64,000 bases of DNA from CAYTGM01 sp964437365. GTDB lineage: Bacteria > Sumerlaeota > Sumerlaeia > SLMS01. Location of the stretch: the NCBI GenBank assembly GCA_964437365.1, contig CAYTGM010000008.1, positions 62,001-126,000 of the forward strand, in the 5' to 3' direction. Position 1 is the stretch's first letter. Every line of letters starts with the position of its first letter. Positions 17,370-25,699 of this stretch are shown one piece after another. The position numbers were made by a program, and so were the translations under genes. The notes under the pieces are model-generated. The model was given only the letters and a program-made list of their open reading frames with translations, was not told where the DNA came from and ran no database searches.

Positions 17370-17451
17370 GGGAATCTTGTCAATTTATTCAAAACGCATC
17401 ATTCCTACGCACGTGTGTAATATGTAGTCGTTTTTTCAGGGAGCTCTATCG

Positions 17452-18219
17452 ATGTTTACAGTCGAAGTTATTGTTATCATGTCATTTGCGATCATACCTC
17501 TGATCGTCGGTTTTGGCTTTCTCACGAAGCCCGACTATGCCGTTCCGTATATCCCCTTTAATCTTTCGGATGGTGCAGCTCGGACGGCGGGGCGTCTGCT
17601 TGGCGCTATCGTCATGGGGATCGGCCTGCTTCTTGTCACTTTCGGCTTCATGGTCGTCTATATATCAGATAATGCCTGGGCTATCGATGCCAAAGTAAGT
17701 CAAGCCGCCTATGCGAGTGGTGATCACATCACGTATATCGATGCGGTCGCCAGAAAGATCAATGAGGACGAGCGGGTCTCAGCGTTCGTTATGGACTACG
17801 ACTACATGGAATTGTGTATTTACAGAAAGAAGACCTTACAGGCTGCCGTTATTTATATGGAAGAGGCCTGGTTGTCTGAGGTCGATCAGGAGACCTTGAA
17901 GAACGAAATGATTGATAATTGTGGAAAAGTCTGGGTGGCTCCTGCGAACGTCACTCTCAATCTGAGGTACTATTCAGTGGAGGAGTACTACTCCGTTCAC
18001 GATGACTATATCATGGATTATCGACCTCAACCGGACTTGTCTTCGGCAAAAGAGCACATTGATCGGGCATCCGATGCATGGGAGTCGAAAGAGTTTGAGC
18101 TATCTCTTCGTCATGCTCGGGAAGCCTACTGGATCAAGAAGGAAAACCTCGGGGAAGAACACCCAGAAACGCAGCAGTTGGTTCAAATGATGGTCGCTGC
18201 TCAAAATGCGATGAAATAA
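17452..18219 (+). CDS. Membrane protein with periplasmic TPR-like C-terminus, unknown function
   Basis: The 255-aa product starts at ATG 17452, with GGGAGC upstream. Two membrane helices (VEVIVIMSFAIIPLIVGFGFL and GRLLGAIVMGIGLLLVTFGFMVVYI) precede a soluble part of about 180 residues. Its end (SAKEHIDRASDAWESKEFEL, SLRHAREAYWIKKENLGEEH) looks like one or two tetratricopeptide helix pairs of the kind that precedes a PETQQ segment. I recognise no family. It is transcribed divergently from the ABC-efflux operon and shares its intergenic dyad. Co-regulation with that operon is possible but unproven. Confidence 0.7.
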   Translation: MFTVEVIVIMSFAIIPLIVGFGFLTKPDYAVPYIPFNLSDGAARTAGRLLGAIVMGIGLLLVTFGFMVVYISDNAWAIDAKVSQAAYASGDHITYIDAVARKINEDERVSAFVMDYDYMELCIYRKKTLQAAVIYMEEAWLSEVDQETLKNEMIDNCGKVWVAPANVTLNLRYYSVEEYYSVHDDYIMDYRPQPDLSSAKEHIDRASDAWESKEFELSLRHAREAYWIKKENLGEEHPETQQLVQMMVAAQNAMK

Positions 18220-18293
18220 AAGCAATCGCCTTATGAATAGATTCGATTCAACAATGCAAGGATTAAAAGTACAGACAATCTCATAGCTGGAAA

Positions 18294-19028
18294 ATGCTCA
18301 TGGCAATGACGCAAAAGCAGGAGGAGCTTTGGAAAAAGGTACAGGCTTTCCACTTTGATGAGGGAGAGCCTCACTTAAGTTTCAAAGACCGACTGAGGCG
18401 AGAAAATCAATGGAATGAGACCTATACGAAGCGAGTTATTGAGGAGTATCGTCGTTTCCTCTTTCTCCTCCTTGAATCAGGCATAAACTGTACACCATCA
18501 GGTCAAGTAGATAAAGTCTGGCACCTACACCTCATCTATACAAGATCCTATTGGGAGAAGTTTTGCCGAGAGATCGCGGGACGATCAGTCCATCATGTAC
18601 CAACAACCGGAGGGGTCGATGAATCTTCTAAATTCGCCCGCCAATATGAGAGGACTCTTCAGAAATACACCGAGTTTTTTGGTGAAAGACCTCCTCAAGA
18701 TATCTGGCCACCGTTAGGTTTGAGACAGCACTCAGGGAATCCCAATGAGGACAACGAATTTGGAGAAGGGCCCTCGACCTTCTCCATTCTGAAAATGTCG
18801 GCTCTGTTTGCAGGGGGAATTACACTAGTCTATCAGCTGGCGATCTTGCCAGATTTCAACTTGCCGTTTCTGCTAAAGCTTTACGGTGTACTAACACTCG
18901 CGATCTTCATCTTCTTTCTAGTTCTTGCGAATCGTCGCTATAAGAGAGGACCGGGGAGTTGCGGTTCTGGCTGTGGCAGCAGCTTCGGGGGGTGTGGCTC
19001 TGGCTGCGGAGGTTGTGGTGGAGACTGA
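18294..19028 (+). CDS. GRDP-like protein with two membrane helices and a Gly/Cys-rich tail
   Basis: The 244-aa product is modular. Residues about 5-130 contain the segment QVDKVWHLHLIYTRSYWEKF (V72 D73 ... W76 H77 L H79), the signature of the glycine-rich domain protein (GRDP-like, DUF1399) family, with further His at 100-101. Two helices follow at about 165-210 (LKMSALFAGGITLVYQLAIL, LLKLYGVLTLAIFIFFLVLA). The C-terminus is a basic stretch and then about 28 residues of almost only Gly, Ser and Cys (GSGCGSSFGGCGSGCGGCGGD). Such tails occur in the TIGR04222 membrane family. The function is unknown; the conserved WHxH region could bind a metal. The gene has its own space and no obvious operon partner. 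Confidence 0.75.
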   Translation: MLMAMTQKQEELWKKVQAFHFDEGEPHLSFKDRLRRENQWNETYTKRVIEEYRRFLFLLLESGINCTPSGQVDKVWHLHLIYTRSYWEKFCREIAGRSVHHVPTTGGVDESSKFARQYERTLQKYTEFFGERPPQDIWPPLGLRQHSGNPNEDNEFGEGPSTFSILKMSALFAGGITLVYQLAILPDFNLPFLLKLYGVLTLAIFIFFLVLANRRYKRGPGSCGSGCGSSFGGCGSGCGGCGGD

Positions 19029-19203
19029 GTGGCTCTCCCTGAGTTTTTCACAGCTTCTCCATGAAGTTGTATTTATAAACACTTTCTTCTTGATGTTGTT
19101 CTCCGACCTAAAAGAGAAGTGATTAGCTTGTGCGTGAATTTCCTCATAATTCCCGTTGAACGCTGTCGAGCGAAACCAGTTCCCGCTGAAAGGACCTACC
19201 TTC

Positions 19204-19695
19204 ATGGCAAGTGCAGTTAAATCCTACCCAAAGAAACTCTTCTACAAAATCAACGAAGTCGCTGATATCGTTGAGGTAGAAGCTTACGTTCTCCGATATT
19301 GGGAAACCAAGTTTTCCATGCTCAAACCCGAGCGCTACGGTAACGATGAGCGACGCTACCGCAGCAAAGACATCGATCTACTCCTTCGCATCCGACATCT
19401 ACTCTATGGCGAAAAGTTCACCATTGCCGGTGCCATTGAACGCATAAAGAAGGACCCAACCGGTGCTCTTGATGCAGAATTCGATGGAAAAGTGCCAGAG
19501 GAAGCTTCCTCAGATAAAGTTGAAGTCGCGAAAGCAGAAGCAGCTTCCAGTGAAGAGGAAGAAGAGATCAGCCAGCTAAACCTTTTCAATAGCGATGCTC
19601 AAGAAGTAAACGTGGAAGCTCTGAAGAAAGCTCGCGTGTCTATCGGCAAGCTCAAGGAAGAGCTCCAATCTATTCTGGCATTGCAGGCAGATTAA
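19204..19695 (+). CDS. MerR-family transcriptional regulator
   Basis: The 163-aa product starts at ATG 19204, with AAGGAC upstream; the frame is open back to 19156 without a better start. Residues about 8-75 form the MerR winged helix: LFYKINEVADIVEVEAYVLR then YWETKFSMLKPERYGNDERR and YRSKDIDLLLRIRHLLYGEK. A Glu/Ala-rich linker follows, ending in a short coiled coil (VSIGKLKEELQSILALQ) for dimerisation. There are no effector Cys residues of the metal-sensing MerR or CueR kind, so it is probably not the regulator of the nearby metal systems. It resembles the stand-alone MerR proteins seen downstream of ihf/pheT in many genomes. Confidence 0.9.
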   Translation: MASAVKSYPKKLFYKINEVADIVEVEAYVLRYWETKFSMLKPERYGNDERRYRSKDIDLLLRIRHLLYGEKFTIAGAIERIKKDPTGALDAEFDGKVPEEASSDKVEVAKAEAASSEEEEEISQLNLFNSDAQEVNVEALKKARVSIGKLKEELQSILALQAD

Positions 19696-19762
19696 ACAGA
19701 GCATCTTCCTGGGAAAATGTCTGTTCATAGACTGACATAACTATTCTATGAGCTAATTCCTC

Positions 19763-20041
19763 ATGGGAGATGCAGACTTTCCCAACCGTGGCCGAGATAC
19801 CTCGATTTCTCTGGCAGGGTTGTCGGTTTACTTCTTTCTCATCTTAGCTATTCCTTCAGTATTTGAAGGTCACTGGATCAGGGTGGGAATGATCTTCATG
19901 ATCTCCGCATTTTCACTTGGAATTGCCACCTGGTGGAATGAACGGAGTGCTCAGCATGGAGTTGCCTGGCTCCTCCATGTTGCTGTGATCATTGGGGTCG
20001 GCGGTTCTCTGATTTTTCTAACCATATTGGGAAAAAGGTGA
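19763..20041 (+). CDS. Small three-helix membrane protein, unknown
   Basis: The 92-aa product has a short polar N-terminus (MGDADFPNRGRDTS) and three predicted helices: ISLAGLSVYFFLILAIPSVF, the VGMIFMISAFSLGIATWW region, and HVAVIIGVGGSLIFLTIL. No family is recognised. It follows the MerR gene by 67 bases on the same strand. No good ribosome site is visible, so the start is uncertain. Confidence 0.55.
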   Translation: MGDADFPNRGRDTSISLAGLSVYFFLILAIPSVFEGHWIRVGMIFMISAFSLGIATWWNERSAQHGVAWLLHVAVIIGVGGSLIFLTILGKR

Positions 20042-20172
20042 AAATGGACTTTCTCGCCAGCAGTCAGCGGCGCAGTGAATCACTTCTTTCTTATCCCTCA
20101 ACCATCTAAATCTTATTGCGCCTACCTTTCGCAGGTGGATAAACATTTCATATTGAACAAATTGCCCTTTGG

Positions 20173-20697
20173 ATGCCACGAATGACCCCACGCATCATTC
20201 TATTCATAGCATTTATCTCTGCCATGAGCTCTTCCGCCCTGAGTCAGGGTCTCTGGTTCGGTGATCTGAATGAAGATGGTATCATCGACTCCGCAGACCT
20301 CGAAGGAGTGCGCTCTCTCCTGAACAGTGAACAAGATGTTACCGGCAGGCAGGCTCTCTTCGGAGATGCCAATGCCGATGGGAGTGTCACTCCATTGGAT
20401 CTTATTTATCTTCTGGATATTCTGGAAGATAGAGAAGAACCTATTCCCGTTATGACGTCTATAACTGGTGGTTCTGCCACTTTCCTGAATGTTGTCCCTG
20501 TCGAAGAGTTGAGCAATGAAGTGAATGCTCAATCTGACGACGTGACATTCGTGAAAATAGAAGTCGAATTAATTAGCGAGAACAACACCGTTTCCGACGA
20601 CGCCACCTTCATCAGAATCCTTCCACCTGAGACATATATAGAAGAGTCGAATACAACGGCAACAACGTCTCCCACCTTTGATCGCGAACTCCCATAA
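20173..20697 (+). CDS. Secreted dockerin-like (EF-hand) protein
   Basis: The 174-aa product has a signal peptide (PRIILFIAFISAMSSSALSQ) and then two dockerin/EF-type calcium loops: GDLNEDGIIDSADLEGVRSL at about 30-49 and GDANADGSVTPLDLIYLLDI at about 64-83. This is a complete type I dockerin pair. The C-terminal 80 residues are acidic and hold two similar stretches (SDDVTFVKIEVEL and SDDATFIRILPPE). Starts at 20173 or 20182 are possible. Dockerins normally dock on cohesins, but in this kind of genome they are common in secreted proteins without a cellulosome. It ends 14 bases before the Gly-rich exoprotein, so the two are probably co-transcribed. Confidence 0.75.
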   Translation: MPRMTPRIILFIAFISAMSSSALSQGLWFGDLNEDGIIDSADLEGVRSLLNSEQDVTGRQALFGDANADGSVTPLDLIYLLDILEDREEPIPVMTSITGGSATFLNVVPVEELSNEVNAQSDDVTFVKIEVELISENNTVSDDATFIRILPPETYIEESNTTATTSPTFDRELP

Positions 20698-20711
20698 CAG
20701 AGGAATCCAAA

Positions 20712-22001
20712 ATGAAGTATGCATCAATTCTTGCCGGACTTATCTTCACAAGCGCGCCCCTCATCCTTCACGCTCAATTTCAGAGCGGCAGCAATGAAGA
20801 GGATGGCGAACTCCTGATTACCGCGAATGATACTTTGGTCATTCAGGACGATGGTGTACACAACTATACATCGATTACCATCCAGAACGGTGCGACTCTG
20901 ACTCTTTTACCGAACACAAAGAATACACCTGTGATCTTTCTTGCCAGTGGCGATGTCACCATTGAAGGAACCCTTAATCTTTCCGGTGAGAACGGACTTT
21001 CAACCGACCATCCTAACGCCGGTATGGCAGGGTCAGAAGCACAAGGCACAGCTGGCGGCTATTATGGTGGTCGAGGAGGAGTCGCTATTATTAATGGTGG
21101 AACCAATATCGCAACGCCAGGAGGCGGACCTGGTGGTGGATTGGCATCCCTCAACCCAAGCTCTTTCTCAAGCACGGGTCGCGCTGGAACAGGTGGTAGT
21201 CACGCCCTTCCAGGAGGCATCCCTGCTAGTAATCCAGTCGATCCCCCTCCTACATATGGAGACTCAAGGCTTCTCACCCTTACAGGCGGTTCTGGTGGTG
21301 CCGGTGGAAATATCAATGTGACAAATCCGACGACCAGAGAAGGTGCGGGCGGAGGTGCAGGTGGTGGGGCCATCTGTATAGCCAGTTCTGGAACAATCAC
21401 TGTGGATGGGACGATAGATGCGAGTGGTGGAAGCGGTACCTCCTCCGGTGGATTCGATGGAGGTGGCGTTAGAGGATCCGGAGGTGGAGCTGGCGGAGCT
21501 GTACGTCTCATGGCTAATACGATTGCAGGTAACGGGTCTGTCCTTGCCAATGGAGGAGTCGGTGGCTTTGGGAGTAACGCCACCGGTGGAGCAGGCTATG
21601 TACGCTTTGAATCATTTAATATTTCCGGCAACCTGCCGAACAATTCAAACCCTTCACCTTCAAGTGCTGCTCCCACGATTGTCAGTTTCCCTCCAGACTT
21701 GATACCAACGATCAGCGTCGCGTCTATTGCCGGAGTCCCCGTCCCCGTTGATGCTGGCGGTCGTATTACGATGCCCGATTTGATTATCCCCGACACAGAA
21801 TCTAATCCTGTACAAATTGTACTTCAGACAGAGAATGTTCCCGATGGAGCTATTATCACCTGCCGCATTACGCAGGAGAACGGCGAGACACTCGTAGTCG
21901 ACTCAACGCCTGTTGCGTCTGATTCAGCGACTGCTTCCGTCGACCTGGATTCTGGTATTGGTGGAATCTATACCACAGCGGACTTTAATCCTGAGCGCTA
22001 A
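20712..22001 (+). CDS. Secreted Gly-rich repeat protein (paralogue of 48301-49509)
   Basis: The 429-aa product starts at ATG 20712 with AGAGGAA upstream, then a signal peptide (MKYASILAGLIFTSAPLILHAQ). Residues about 35-95 form beta strands (YTSITIQNGATLTLL, GDVTIEGTLNLSGENG) as in right-handed helix or filamentous haemagglutinin-like folds. Residues about 100-300 are extremely Gly-rich (GGGPGGGL, GAGGGAGGGAICIA, GGGVRGSGGGAGGAVRLMAN). The last 120 residues form a beta-domain ending in VQIVLQTENVPDGAIITCRI. The same three-part plan is found at 48301-49509, including the phrase xIxAENVPxxGxxTxRIT. The role is probably extracellular and structural. It follows a dockerin-like gene and is followed by a terminator. 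Confidence 0.75.
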   Translation: MKYASILAGLIFTSAPLILHAQFQSGSNEEDGELLITANDTLVIQDDGVHNYTSITIQNGATLTLLPNTKNTPVIFLASGDVTIEGTLNLSGENGLSTDHPNAGMAGSEAQGTAGGYYGGRGGVAIINGGTNIATPGGGPGGGLASLNPSSFSSTGRAGTGGSHALPGGIPASNPVDPPPTYGDSRLLTLTGGSGGAGGNINVTNPTTREGAGGGAGGGAICIASSGTITVDGTIDASGGSGTSSGGFDGGGVRGSGGGAGGAVRLMANTIAGNGSVLANGGVGGFGSNATGGAGYVRFESFNISGNLPNNSNPSPSSAAPTIVSFPPDLIPTISVASIAGVPVPVDAGGRITMPDLIIPDTESNPVQIVLQTENVPDGAIITCRITQENGETLVVDSTPVASDSATASVDLDSGIGGIYTTADFNPER

Positions 22002-22034
22002 ACACCAGAAGAATAATTTCAAACAACAACTGAT

Positions 22035-22083
22035 CGGTCATCTCTCTCGTTTTTGAGGTTGAGGTGGCCGTTCTCTTTTTCTA
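22035..22083 (+). terminator. Probable Rho-independent terminator after the Gly-rich gene
   Basis: A 10-bp stem with two G-T wobbles, CGGTCATCTC with GAGGTGGCCG (22035-22044 and 22061-22070), is followed by TTCTCTTTTTCT. It lies 34 bases after the stop codon. Confidence 0.55.
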
Positions 22084-22116
22084 TCTTTTGCGTTTGAGCA
22101 TTACCCAATTCAATGC

Positions 22117-23259
22117 GTGAAGAAAATTATGTCTTTCAGAAAACTCACTTCTCTTCTTGTATTAATAGCAATCGCACTTATTCAAAAAACATTTGCCGAA
22201 GACTCTATATCGCTTACTCTTGAACTTCCAGAAGCTGACAGTCTTGCCATCACCCAGGAAGAGGAGTCCGAGCTCCTCTGGATTGACGCACGAAACCTGA
22301 TGATTGAAGGCAAAGCTTTTGAAGGGACTGATACCTACTACGAGCGTGTCCCCGAACGTCTCAAGGAGTTTGGAACCACAAAAGCATCCTCACTCTTCTG
22401 GGGAGTCACAAAGCATCCCTCAGGATTTGCTGTCAGATTTGTCACCGACTCGAAGAGCATTGGTGCAGTCTGGGATGGAGGAACCGCCATGAACCATATG
22501 GCGGCCACGGGAAACAGTGGCCTGGATTTATATATACGTGAGAATGGTGAATGGGTCTTCAGTGCCGTTGGACGACCCAAAGAAACCCGGACAGTTAGAA
22601 CCATCAAGACTTTCGAATCTAAAGAAGAGCGGGAGTTTCTCCTCTATCTGCCGTTGTATAGTGTTGTGACGGAGATGAAGATCGGTTTTGAACCCGGATC
22701 AGCAGTCCGCCTTCCAGAGCCTCGTCGAGAAGAAAGCTCAAAGCCTATTGTGTTTTACGGAACCTCGATCACTCAGGGCGGGTGCGCTTCCCGGGCAGGT
22801 ATGGCACACGCAGCAATCCTTAGCCGATGGCTCGACTACGAGCTGATTAATCTCGGTTTTTCCGGATCGGGCAAGATGGAAGAGGAAATGGCCCATCTTC
22901 TTGCTGAGCTCGACCCCGCGCTTTATGTTCTCGAAGCAACACCTAATATGACCATTGAGAATATCAATGAGCGCTATGTTCCGTTCGTCAGGATCCTCCG
23001 CGAAGCTCACCCTGAAACCCCCATACTTTGCGTGGAGCACCCTGTATATAAAAGCAATCATGAGCATAATCAGGCAATGCGCAGCGCCTTTGAAGAACTG
23101 GAAGAAGAAGGAGTTAAAGGCCTTTACTATATCTACAATAAAGACCTTCAAAGGGGGAAAGAGAATGGCACAGTGGATGGTATACACATGACGGATCTAG
23201 GGTTCTACTGGCTGGCACAGTCCTACTATCCTGTGATGAAAGATATCTTAGAAAAGTAG
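22117..23259 (+). CDS. Secreted SGNH/GDSL hydrolase with N-terminal GxDLY domain
   Basis: The product is 380 aa from GTG 22117 (or 376 from ATG 22129). A signal peptide ends near residue 27. The N-terminal beta-domain (about 50-205) carries G135-L-D-L-Y139 followed by the GRPKETRTV segment, as in the GxDLY family that precedes this hydrolase type. The catalytic domain shows block I GTSITQGG with Ser217, block II NLGFSGSG, and block V DGIHMTDLGF with D354 and H357. The block III Asn-Asp is replaced by EATPNM. It should be an esterase, often acting on acetylated or acylated polysaccharides in the periplasm or outside. It ends only 15 bases from the convergent LysR gene. Confidence 0.9.
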   Translation: MKKIMSFRKLTSLLVLIAIALIQKTFAEDSISLTLELPEADSLAITQEEESELLWIDARNLMIEGKAFEGTDTYYERVPERLKEFGTTKASSLFWGVTKHPSGFAVRFVTDSKSIGAVWDGGTAMNHMAATGNSGLDLYIRENGEWVFSAVGRPKETRTVRTIKTFESKEEREFLLYLPLYSVVTEMKIGFEPGSAVRLPEPRREESSKPIVFYGTSITQGGCASRAGMAHAAILSRWLDYELINLGFSGSGKMEEEMAHLLAELDPALYVLEATPNMTIENINERYVPFVRILREAHPETPILCVEHPVYKSNHEHNQAMRSAFEELEEEGVKGLYYIYNKDLQRGKENGTVDGIHMTDLGFYWLAQSYYPVMKDILEK

Positions 23260-23274
23260 ATACAAGGAGAGGGA

Positions 23275-24231
23275 CTACCTGCCTTTCATTCTCTCTGTGG
23301 ATCGAGAATCAATCCATTCCTTGAACTTATTGTCTATCAGCAGGAAGAAACTCTTCATTTCTGGTGTGATAATCTTGTCTTTCCTGATGAGGATTCCGAC
23401 CTCACTGTTGCCGATCGGTTTATCCAAAGGAAGAGGGACAACCTTCCGGGTCGGCTGATGCAAAGCCGTTTCAGATACAATGCCGACGCCTATTCCAGCC
23501 TCTACACATCCAGCAATGATTTCACTATTGCTGGTTTCCATGATGATTTGTCTCTTGTTGAGTAGCTTTTCCTGGTGGAAAGCTTGATCAATGGCAGCGC
23601 GGTCGTCTTTCCTGCTCAGATCCTGTGTCAGAAGAATCAATGGGTACTTGCAAAGCTCCTGAAGTGAAACTGTCTGATGCCGTGTAAGTGGATGTCCTTG
23701 AGGAGCAATCACAGCGAGCTTCGACTTTCTCCAAAGAACATATTCCAGATCAGGGGCGTCAGGAGGATGGGTCCCCAGTCCAAAATCGATCTGCCCGTCT
23801 TTAACCATATGTTCGATCACCAGCGGACCTTCTGCTCTCATTTCACAATGAACGTGGGGGTTCGCCTTCGTGAATTTCACAAGAGGATCGATGAGACGGT
23901 GCAAAATAATCAGTTCCGTAGCAGCAAAGATAAACCTCTTCTGTCCTGAGGTCTTAAACATCGACTGAAGCTTGCTGAAACGATCATAGAGCTGAATCGC
24001 CTCTCTCAGGAAGAGCTGCCCCTCTCTGGTTAACGTGATCTGAGACTTGCCAGGTGCTCGATTATATAGAGTTACGCCCACTTCCTCCTCCAGTTTCTTG
24101 ATTCGATACTGAAGAGTTTCCGGTGTGATGTAGTCTTCGCCATCAGACTCAAAGTACAGCATTTCTGCGGCTCGGACAAAATTACCATTCCGATTCAGGT
24201 AAATCAGGGCCTCAAACTGCTTCTGATTCAA
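23275..24231 (-). CDS. LysR-family transcriptional regulator
   Basis: The proposed start is TTG 24231, giving MNQKQFEALIYLNRNGNFVR with GGAG nine bases upstream; the frame is open to TTG 24246, where the ribosome site would have no spacer. The product is about 318 aa, normal for LysR. The N-terminal helix-turn-helix (FVRAAEMLYFESDGEDYITP, TLQYRIKKLEEEVGVTLYNR) has a few inserted residues in the middle. The effector domain follows (RFIFAATELIILHRLIDPLV, LTQDLSRKDD, SNSEIIAGCVEAGIGVGIVS), as in CysB-like members. Its target is unknown; candidates are the convergent SGNH gene, the divergent gene at 24536, and itself. Confidence 0.9.
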   Translation of the reverse strand: MNQKQFEALIYLNRNGNFVRAAEMLYFESDGEDYITPETLQYRIKKLEEEVGVTLYNRAPGKSQITLTREGQLFLREAIQLYDRFSKLQSMFKTSGQKRFIFAATELIILHRLIDPLVKFTKANPHVHCEMRAEGPLVIEHMVKDGQIDFGLGTHPPDAPDLEYVLWRKSKLAVIAPQGHPLTRHQTVSLQELCKYPLILLTQDLSRKDDRAAIDQAFHQEKLLNKRQIIMETSNSEIIAGCVEAGIGVGIVSETALHQPTRKVVPLPLDKPIGNSEVGILIRKDKIITPEMKSFFLLIDNKFKEWIDSRSTERMKGR

Positions 24232-24535
24232 GATTTTGCGCTCCAACCTCTAAAGAATTTTTTGCGGGCACTCAGTGCCATAACTTGCGTTGTCATCCTG
24301 TTTTCATGCCTTCTTGAAAGGACAAGAGGGCTCGTGACCCACCGGCTGGAAGAATAATCCGAGATGCCTTAACCTCAAGAAAATTCTTTGTGGGGAAAGC
24401 GCAGGCGGAAGCGTTCAAATGAACACAATGCCCGGAACAAAGTGAGATGGAATCATGACGGATGGACCTTCTTCTCCGATCATCACCCGTTTAACGACCC
24501 ATGCGAAAGCCTCGCATACTCAAAAGGAGTTATTT
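24232..24535. other. Divergent leader region between lysR and the propeller gene
   Basis: No gene is supported. Besides the dyad at 24267-24279 there is a long leader of about 250 bases before the ATG at 24536. I looked for known riboswitch patterns in it and could not match one. Confidence 0.5.
24267..24279. promoter_or_regulatory. Perfect dyad GGCACT-C-AGTGCC, candidate LysR operator
   Basis: A 13-bp palindrome with one central base lies 36 bases upstream of the likely lysR start, in the region that divides it from the gene at 24536. LysR proteins often bind short dyads here and repress their own gene. The match to any consensus is not exact. Confidence 0.35.
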
Positions 24536-25639
24536 ATGAAAAAAGTTATTTCTACTCTCGTAATTGCTGCTCTCCCCTTAGCGGTTTCGGCACAGACAAT
24601 CAGTCTTCCCATATTGGAGACTGAATTGACCGCCGGAGATTACGACGCCTCGGGCCTCGCAGTATCCTCTACAGGAGTCATCTATGCTGTTGATACGGAT
24701 GGTGATGACCGACTTCTTCGTATTACACCGGGAACCCCGAACACCGTCGAAGTCATTACAACTGTAACAGAGGTCTACGCAGCTATTGATGCCGTAAACG
24801 GAACAAATGCTGTGACCGGATCAAATATCCGTTTCGTCGATATTGCTGATGATGGTGATATCATTATCGTTGGTTTCGCAAGCGGAGCCACAGGTGACTA
24901 CGTGGCATCTGTTTCAGATACTGTTCCCGGAACCGTCTCTGTTGTCTATGCACCCGTTGATGGCGACTCTTCCGTACTTGATGGAAGTTCTGCACTCACG
25001 GTCATCGGGAATACGGCATACGTCTCAACAGATTCAAACAATGGAGACAGTAATGAGTTATGGGCCGTGGATACAAACTCTGGCCTGATCGCGCCGACCG
25101 AGCTTGTGAGCGAGTCTGACCTGACGACAGCCACTGGATTGCCTGCGGCCGACGTAGGACTCAACGCTTTGACAAATGACGGAACGGACATTCTTGCAAC
25201 TGTCAGCGCAACGGCATCGGCCTCTGATGATATCCTTCGCATCACCACTGCGGGTGTGATCAGTACAGAAGTTACCGGAGCAAACATCGTAGCAGGCTTG
25301 AATGCGCTCGATAACACCGTAACCGACACCGGCTACGCAGCCATCGCCTATCAACCATCAGGCGAGATCTGGCTCACAAACCCCTTCGGAGATGGAAGTT
25401 TTGATGGAGGGTTCATTATTCTCAGCAATATCTCCGGTGGAAACGCTACTGTTGACGGTATAGACGCAGAGACAATCGACACAGCTATCGGTTCAACTGG
25501 ACCCTTTATTGGTAATGATGGAATCGACTGGGACGTTACCAACGGCAGGCTGGTTTTCAGCTCTGGAGATGTAGGCAGCGAAGGTATCGGAGTTGTTGTT
25601 CCCGCAGGATCGAATGTTACCGACTGGATACAGTTCTAA
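24536..25639 (+). CDS. Secreted beta-propeller-like protein, unknown
   Basis: The 367-aa product starts at ATG 24536, with AAAGGAG at good spacing; the open frame back to 24455 is not used. A signal peptide (MKKVISTLVIAALPLAVSAQ) is followed by strand-rich, Ala/Thr/Asp/Gly-rich sequence. Blade-like phrases include SGLAVSSTGVIYAVDTDGDD, GNTAYVSTDSNNGDSNELWA and GYAAIAYQPSGEIWLTNPFG, which suggest a six- or seven-bladed propeller. No catalytic motif is visible. It could bind a glycan or act as an extracellular binding protein. A bidirectional terminator separates it from uxaC. Confidence 0.75.
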   Translation: MKKVISTLVIAALPLAVSAQTISLPILETELTAGDYDASGLAVSSTGVIYAVDTDGDDRLLRITPGTPNTVEVITTVTEVYAAIDAVNGTNAVTGSNIRFVDIADDGDIIIVGFASGATGDYVASVSDTVPGTVSVVYAPVDGDSSVLDGSSALTVIGNTAYVSTDSNNGDSNELWAVDTNSGLIAPTELVSESDLTTATGLPAADVGLNALTNDGTDILATVSATASASDDILRITTAGVISTEVTGANIVAGLNALDNTVTDTGYAAIAYQPSGEIWLTNPFGDGSFDGGFIILSNISGGNATVDGIDAETIDTAIGSTGPFIGNDGIDWDVTNGRLVFSSGDVGSEGIGVVVPAGSNVTDWIQF

Positions 25640-25670
25640 GTATAACACATCTCATCATGTGTTTGGGCAC

Positions 25671-25698
25671 AGGCCGCGGGGCATTCGCTCTGCGGCCT
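25671..25698. terminator. Bidirectional terminator between convergent genes
   Basis: The stem AGGCCGC/GCGGCCT (25671-25677 and 25692-25698) is extended inward by G-C and G-T pairs and flanked by A/T-rich sequence on both sides. It sits between the stop at 25639 (plus) and the stop of uxaC at 25700 (minus). Confidence 0.7.
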
Positions 25699-25699
25699 A

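Noticed and set aside
17452..18219. DoxX or similar named membrane family for the two-helix protein
   Set aside because: Only the two N-terminal helices fit; the conserved residues of those families are not visible.
24247..24535. Possible riboswitch in the long leader before 24536
   Set aside because: I compared it by eye with c-di-GMP, SAM, cobalamin and glycine riboswitch patterns and could not place the conserved cores.
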